9,404 nt of DNA from DATDUP01 sp035290345. Its GTDB lineage: Bacteria > Patescibacteriota > Patescibacteriia > Magasanikbacterales > UBA922. The translations under genes and the position numbers were made by a program. Numbering within the stretch: the stretch's first letter is position 1; each line of letters opens with the position of its first letter. The stretch covers positions 1-9,404 of the forward strand of contig DATDUP010000032.1 in the NCBI GenBank assembly GCA_035290345.1, given 5' to 3'. Below are positions 7,150-9,404 of this stretch, piece by piece. The notes beneath the pieces were generated by a model. The model had not been told where the DNA came from. It did not search any database and saw only the letters and a list, made by a program, of their open reading frames with translations.

Positions 7150-7192
7150 TTATAAAACAACAGCGGCGGCCCGGACAAAACCAGACCGCCGC
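7150..7192 (-). terminator. Intrinsic terminator of the membrane-protein gene
   Basis: In the minus-strand transcript the arms 7192-7181 and 7174-7163 form a 12-bp GC-rich stem: GCGGCGG/CCGCCGC outside, then five more pairs of which two are G-U. The 6-base loop is followed by TGTTGTTTTAT. On the plus strand the two wobbles become C-A mismatches, so the hairpin is built for leftward transcripts. It begins 22 bases after the stop codon of the gene at 7215. Confidence 0.88.
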
Positions 7193-7214
7193 ACTTCCCA
7201 TCTCAATTCCACAT

Positions 7215-7778
7215 TCATCCACTGTTCTGCGGATGATCCCACACCAGGTACCTCCTGATCCTCCTCTGCATGAGTGGGTCGGCCTCCAACAAATCGTCAA
7301 TCCCTGAGCGCCCTTCCGGATACCGGGCCAGAGCTCGACCGATCTTGTTGACCTCCCACATCCGCAGGGGCCAGAAGATCAGTTTGAAGACCAGCCGACT
7401 GGTCAAGTAGATCAGAATGAGACCAACCAGGCCGGCCCCCATGATCTGAACGGGGCTGTAGCGACCATCAAATACTCCCTGTCCGCAGGCCAGAAGAAAC
7501 GCCATGACGACCACCACCAGAGACAGCCGACTAGGAGCCGTGGTCAACACTTCGACTGTGTCCAGATTGGGCTGAAACAGCCTCACCTTTTTCTGTCTTT
7601 CCGGCGACAGGGTTGCGATTCTCGCTTCTACTCCAGCACTGTAGGCTATGGAAAACATTGGTCCCCCCCTAAGAAAGTTCGGGCCAGATCCCCTGTCTGG
7701 CTTCAAGAGAAAAATAATCCAAAAAGAATAAAAGGTCAAGTAGCCCAGGTAAACAAAAAAAAAGGGAAACACGATCAT
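7215..7778 (-). CDS. Hypothetical membrane protein, three predicted helices
   Basis: I do not recognise this family. The 187-residue frame has an aromatic-rich hydrophobic N-terminus (FPFFFVYLGYLTFYSFWIIF, about 4-24), then a cytoplasmic-type stretch (PERQKKVRLFQPNLDTVEVL). Two further hydrophobic helices lie at about 84-98 and 111-132. The basic/acidic C-terminus includes GRALARYPEGRSGIDDLLEADP and RRIRRYLVWDHP. The start is uncertain: ATG 7778 has only AAGG abutting it, while an in-frame ATG at 7658 (residue 41) has AGGGGGGG ending 4 bases upstream and would remove the first helix. GC content is clearly above that of its neighbours (139 of 240 bases in 7321-7560). It is monocistronic with its own strong terminator and lies between host genes and the phage cassette, so it may be acquired cargo. 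Confidence 0.68.
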   Translation of the reverse strand: MIVFPFFFVYLGYLTFYSFWIIFLLKPDRGSGPNFLRGGPMFSIAYSAGVEARIATLSPERQKKVRLFQPNLDTVEVLTTAPSRLSLVVVVMAFLLACGQGVFDGRYSPVQIMGAGLVGLILIYLTSRLVFKLIFWPLRMWEVNKIGRALARYPEGRSGIDDLLEADPLMQRRIRRYLVWDHPQNSG

Positions 7779-8013
7779 CCTTTATCGTAATGGTTAACAT
7801 AAATAAAATAACTGGCCTTATTCTGACCAATTATTCCACGAGCGGTGACGATGTCCGGAACTTTGAACCGGTATTCGCCTTAAAGACCTTATCTTATGGT
7901 CGTATTGATAAAATTATACGCCAATTACGGTTATTTTACAAGGAAAATCCAGCCTCTTTTGAGGTTCCGGCATTCGCTGTTAAGGTCTACTAATCTTAAA
8001 TTGCTTAATTTAG
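7779..8013. other. Spacer between membrane-protein gene and phage cassette
   Basis: This 235-base AT-rich interval has no tRNA or clear attachment repeat that I can see. It holds a plus-strand frame of 67 codons at 7790-7993 and weak hairpins: CCTC/GAGG around an AAAA/TTTT loop near 7953-7964, and TAAATT/AATTTA near 7997-8012. The first is followed in the leftward direction by ATTTTCC, so it could be a weak terminator of the lysis cassette. If the cassette is a prophage end, the junction with the chromosome is probably here. Confidence 0.4.
7790..7993 (+). CDS. Doubtful 67-codon ORF of unknown function
   Basis: This is an ATG-started frame of 67 codons ending TAA. Its second half (SGDDVRNFEPVFALKTL, then YGRIDKIIRQLRLF and YKENPASFEVPAF) has a charged, protein-like composition. 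The first 18 residues do not, and no ribosome binding site or promoter was found. It could be a decayed C-terminal remnant of a longer gene, for example of a recombinase at a prophage edge, or chance. No family was recognised. It is the only rightward candidate among leftward genes here. Confidence 0.25.
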   Translation: MVNINKITGLILTNYSTSGDDVRNFEPVFALKTLSYGRIDKIIRQLRLFYKENPASFEVPAFAVKVY

Positions 8014-8232
8014 CTAAAATTCATCACCTCTCGTTAGGGCTTCCTCAATCAGTTTCCTTTCTTTCAGGTATCGGGTTATGGCGTACCACGCCGAGTTTAT
8101 AATCGGGATAAGTAATGCCCAGCGAGGGTCATTCTGTACATAAGCTAAAAGGATCGGCAGGATGGATGAGACTCCGGAATACAGAAAAACGATTGCAAGG
8201 TGTTTTAAAGCTTCTTTATGTGCTTGTGTCAT
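8014..8232 (-). CDS. Small two-helix membrane protein, holin candidate
   Basis: The 72-residue protein has two hydrophobic helices, about 12-31 (LAIVFLYSGVSSILPILLAY) and 39-55 (ALLIPIINSAWYAITRY). They are joined by a short loop (VQNDPRW), and a charged C-terminal tail (LKERKLIEEALTRGDEF) follows. Size and topology fit a class II-like phage holin, which would permeabilise the membrane so the endolysin can reach peptidoglycan. The ATG overlaps the amidase stop by four bases (ATGA, 8232-8229), so translation is probably coupled; no Shine-Dalgarno is evident. Direct sequence homology to a known holin was not recognised, so the call rests on topology and on position next to the amidase. It is the last gene of the leftward phage cassette. 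Confidence 0.72.
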   Translation of the reverse strand: MTQAHKEALKHLAIVFLYSGVSSILPILLAYVQNDPRWALLIPIINSAWYAITRYLKERKLIEEALTRGDEF

Positions 8233-8741
8233 AGTATTTGTTTTAATTTATCAATTGCTTGTTCTAAATGATTCATGACCTGTTCGGCAATCGTGGACCG
8301 GTCAATTTCGTCTTTTTGTCCTCTAAAATTGGATACCCATTTCTGGAGATTATCTCCCGGGCAAGCCGTCGAAGCTCCGACAACCTCACGATGTCCGAGA
8401 ACATTCTCTTTTGGAATGCCATACTTCGACATTAGTTTTTTGAGTAATTCCAATAATGAAGACAATTGCTCAACGGTTGGTACTTCCGTCATGAAGTTTC
8501 CGGGCAGACAAATTCCAAGTGATTTGAAATTCATACTATCAGCCACGCAATGTGCCCCGATCGTATTTTCGGATCGTCCAGCCATCACTTTACCGCTGGC
8601 TGTTATAAAAAAGTGATATCCGATGTCGCCCCAGCCTTTTGAGATGTGATATTTTTTTACCGCATCGAATGTTGTGGTGTCTCTGGCGGTCGCAGAATGA
8701 TGGATAATCAAATATTTGATTTTGTCAGGTTTAAGTTCCAT
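8229..8741 (-). CDS. N-acetylmuramoyl-L-alanine amidase, phage endolysin (Amidase_2 / PGRP fold)
   Basis: This 170-residue zinc amidase would cleave the bond between N-acetylmuramic acid and L-alanine of peptidoglycan. Its motifs align with T7 lysozyme: HHSAT with zinc ligand His14, GYHFFI with Tyr42, GKVMAGR, the GAH motif, SLGICLPGNF, GHREV with zinc ligand His117, and CPG with zinc ligand Cys127. The position of the T7 catalytic lysine is Thr125, a replacement also seen in active eukaryotic PGRP amidases. One catalytic domain fills residues 1-135; the last 35 residues (KDEIDRSTIAEQVMNHLEQAI onwards in the family sense) look helical and charged, with no SH3b, LysM or other wall-binding domain. 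No signal peptide is present, so it would depend on a holin. Its start overlaps the upstream gene by 11 bases, and its stop overlaps the holin start by 4. Confidence 0.95.
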   Translation of the reverse strand: MELKPDKIKYLIIHHSATARDTTTFDAVKKYHISKGWGDIGYHFFITASGKVMAGRSENTIGAHCVADSMNFKSLGICLPGNFMTEVPTVEQLSSLLELLKKLMSKYGIPKENVLGHREVVGASTACPGDNLQKWVSNFRGQKDEIDRSTIAEQVMNHLEQAIDKLKQIL

Positions 8742-8946
8742 AGTGTTTTGCTAATGAGATTAGTAAATTAATTAATGCGGTTATAAGTCCGCCGACTGAT
8801 GCAGTGGCAATTAGCCAGAAAAACTTCTTGATCCAAGCCATGTCATTTTTAACCGACCCCATTTCCTCGTTAATAATGACAATATGCTTTTCGATACTAT
8901 CAAGCCGTTTATCCTGCATGTTGTTTTGATAAGATTCGTCATTCAT
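8731..8946 (-). CDS. XhlA-like phage lysis-associated protein (coiled coil plus C-terminal membrane helix)
   Basis: The product has 71 residues. The N-terminal half (KRLDSIEKHIVIINEEMGSV and on to WIKK) has the heptad look of a coiled coil. A single hydrophobic helix follows (FFWLIATASVGGLITALINLL, about 42-62) with a short tail. This layout matches XhlA-type proteins, which sit beside holin and amidase genes in phage lysis modules such as PBSX of Bacillus. The chosen ATG at 8946 lies 4 bases past the upstream stop. The frame extends to a TTG at 8976 that would add 10 residues and overlap the upstream gene; no Shine-Dalgarno supports either. The stop overlaps the amidase start. Alternative view: this is the holin and the gene at 8014 an accessory. 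Confidence 0.75.
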   Translation of the reverse strand: MNDESYQNNMQDKRLDSIEKHIVIINEEMGSVKNDMAWIKKFFWLIATASVGGLITALINLLISLAKHYGT

Positions 8947-8950
8947 ATTT

Positions 8951-9404
8951 TTATTTTGGTATATATGCTCTTTCAAATTGTCTAATTAGACCTCTACTTT
9001 CCAATGCTTGTTCAAGTCGATCTTGCAGTTCTTGATCTCGCCAATACTTTTCTTTTTCTATATCCACTGATTTCGCCTTTGAGCCGAGTAATCCATACAG
9101 AAACTTAACCGCACCGGATGTTTTGTCGTCAGTTAATTTTCCGGCCGTGGTATAAAACCTCCCCAATGCGGTATTCAAAAAATGAAGCTTGTAGGCATTG
9201 GCTGTGTAGCTTACTGAACCGTTCTTATTTTCTTTTTCTCTAACTTCCAGCCATTCTCTTAATCCCGGTACTTTGTTTATAAACGGATATACTCGGTTTG
9301 ATTCGGCTATTGGCTCTCCAGTGAATAGATTTTGTCCAGTACCCACTTCGATTGGGTATTTTAGAAGCGGAGATAATTCGCCAACCATACTGGCCACAGT
9401 TCTT
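8951..9404 (-). CDS. C-terminal part of a phage-like protein (5' end beyond the window)
   Basis: The frame is open to the right window edge. A GTG at 9397 could be read as a start, but the codons before it (R, T) are also open, so this is most likely the last 150 or so residues of a longer protein. The sequence is mainly soluble and rich in charged and aromatic residues: ELSPLLKYPIEVGTGQNLFT near its beginning, VPGLREWLEVREKENKNG, YKLHFLNTALGRFYTTAGKL, then a charged helical end KEKYWRDQELQDRLEQALES. I do not recognise the domain. The position immediately before the lysis genes suggests a virion or large polyvalent phage protein. It ends TAA at 8953-8951. Confidence 0.7.
   Translation of the reverse strand, partial: RTVASMVGELSPLLKYPIEVGTGQNLFTGEPIAESNRVYPFINKVPGLREWLEVREKENKNGSVSYTANAYKLHFLNTALGRFYTTAGKLTDDKTSGAVKFLYGLLGSKAKSVDIEKEKYWRDQELQDRLEQALESRGLIRQFERAYIPK

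Noticed and set aside
7118..7300. 60-codon minus-strand frame across the terminator at 7150-7192
   Set aside because: It runs through a strong terminator and the hsp20 promoter, and overlaps the membrane-protein gene in another frame.
7896..8102. Plus-strand 68-codon frame overlapping the holin candidate
   Set aside because: It is antisense to the small membrane protein, which has better support from its ATGA overlap with the amidase.
1..9404. CRISPR array or long direct repeats
   Set aside because: No regularly spaced repeats were seen on reading through the window.

Overview
The window reads as a bacterial chromosome segment with one end of a prophage, or a phage-derived lysis module, on its right side. 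The genetic code looks standard: TAA, TAG and TGA all serve as stops. Average GC is near the mid-40s by eye. Most starts lack a Shine-Dalgarno sequence, and several promoters sit almost on the start codon. The gene set (smc, a DHH phosphoesterase, clpP, hsp20, a VanW/PG_binding_4 protein) would suit a Patescibacteria (CPR)-like or other little-studied lineage. No rRNA or phylogenetic marker is present, so that placement is only a guess.

Left part (1-4376): smc runs leftwards off the window edge. It is divergent from an nrnA-like DHH/DHHA1 phosphoesterase gene, which is followed 11 bases later by clpP; an intrinsic terminator ends that unit. The 81-base smc/nrnA spacer holds two back-to-back sigma70-type promoters whose -35 hexamers overlap.

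Middle (4380-7140): there is no protein gene between clpP and the end of the VanW gene. Instead there is a compact transcription unit for an apparent structured small RNA of about 230 nt. It has a consensus -35, an extended -10, long hairpins and a strong terminator. The VanW-family wall or envelope protein gene and an hsp20 gene upstream of it form a leftward operon with one base between them. The VanW stop codon lies in the loop of the RNA's terminator, so the two units converge.

Right part (7150-9404): a leftward, GC-richer gene for an unrecognised membrane protein has its own terminator. After a 235-base spacer comes a tightly packed leftward phage cassette: the C-terminal part of a large unrecognised phage-like protein, an XhlA-like coiled-coil/membrane protein, an N-acetylmuramoyl-L-alanine amidase (endolysin), and a small two-helix holin candidate. 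Overlapping starts and stops suggest coupled translation of the lysis genes. No integrase, tRNA or att site was found, so the prophage boundary is not proven.

The best candidate for something undescribed is the small RNA at about 4446-4677. I could not match it to tmRNA, RNase P RNA, SRP RNA or 6S RNA.
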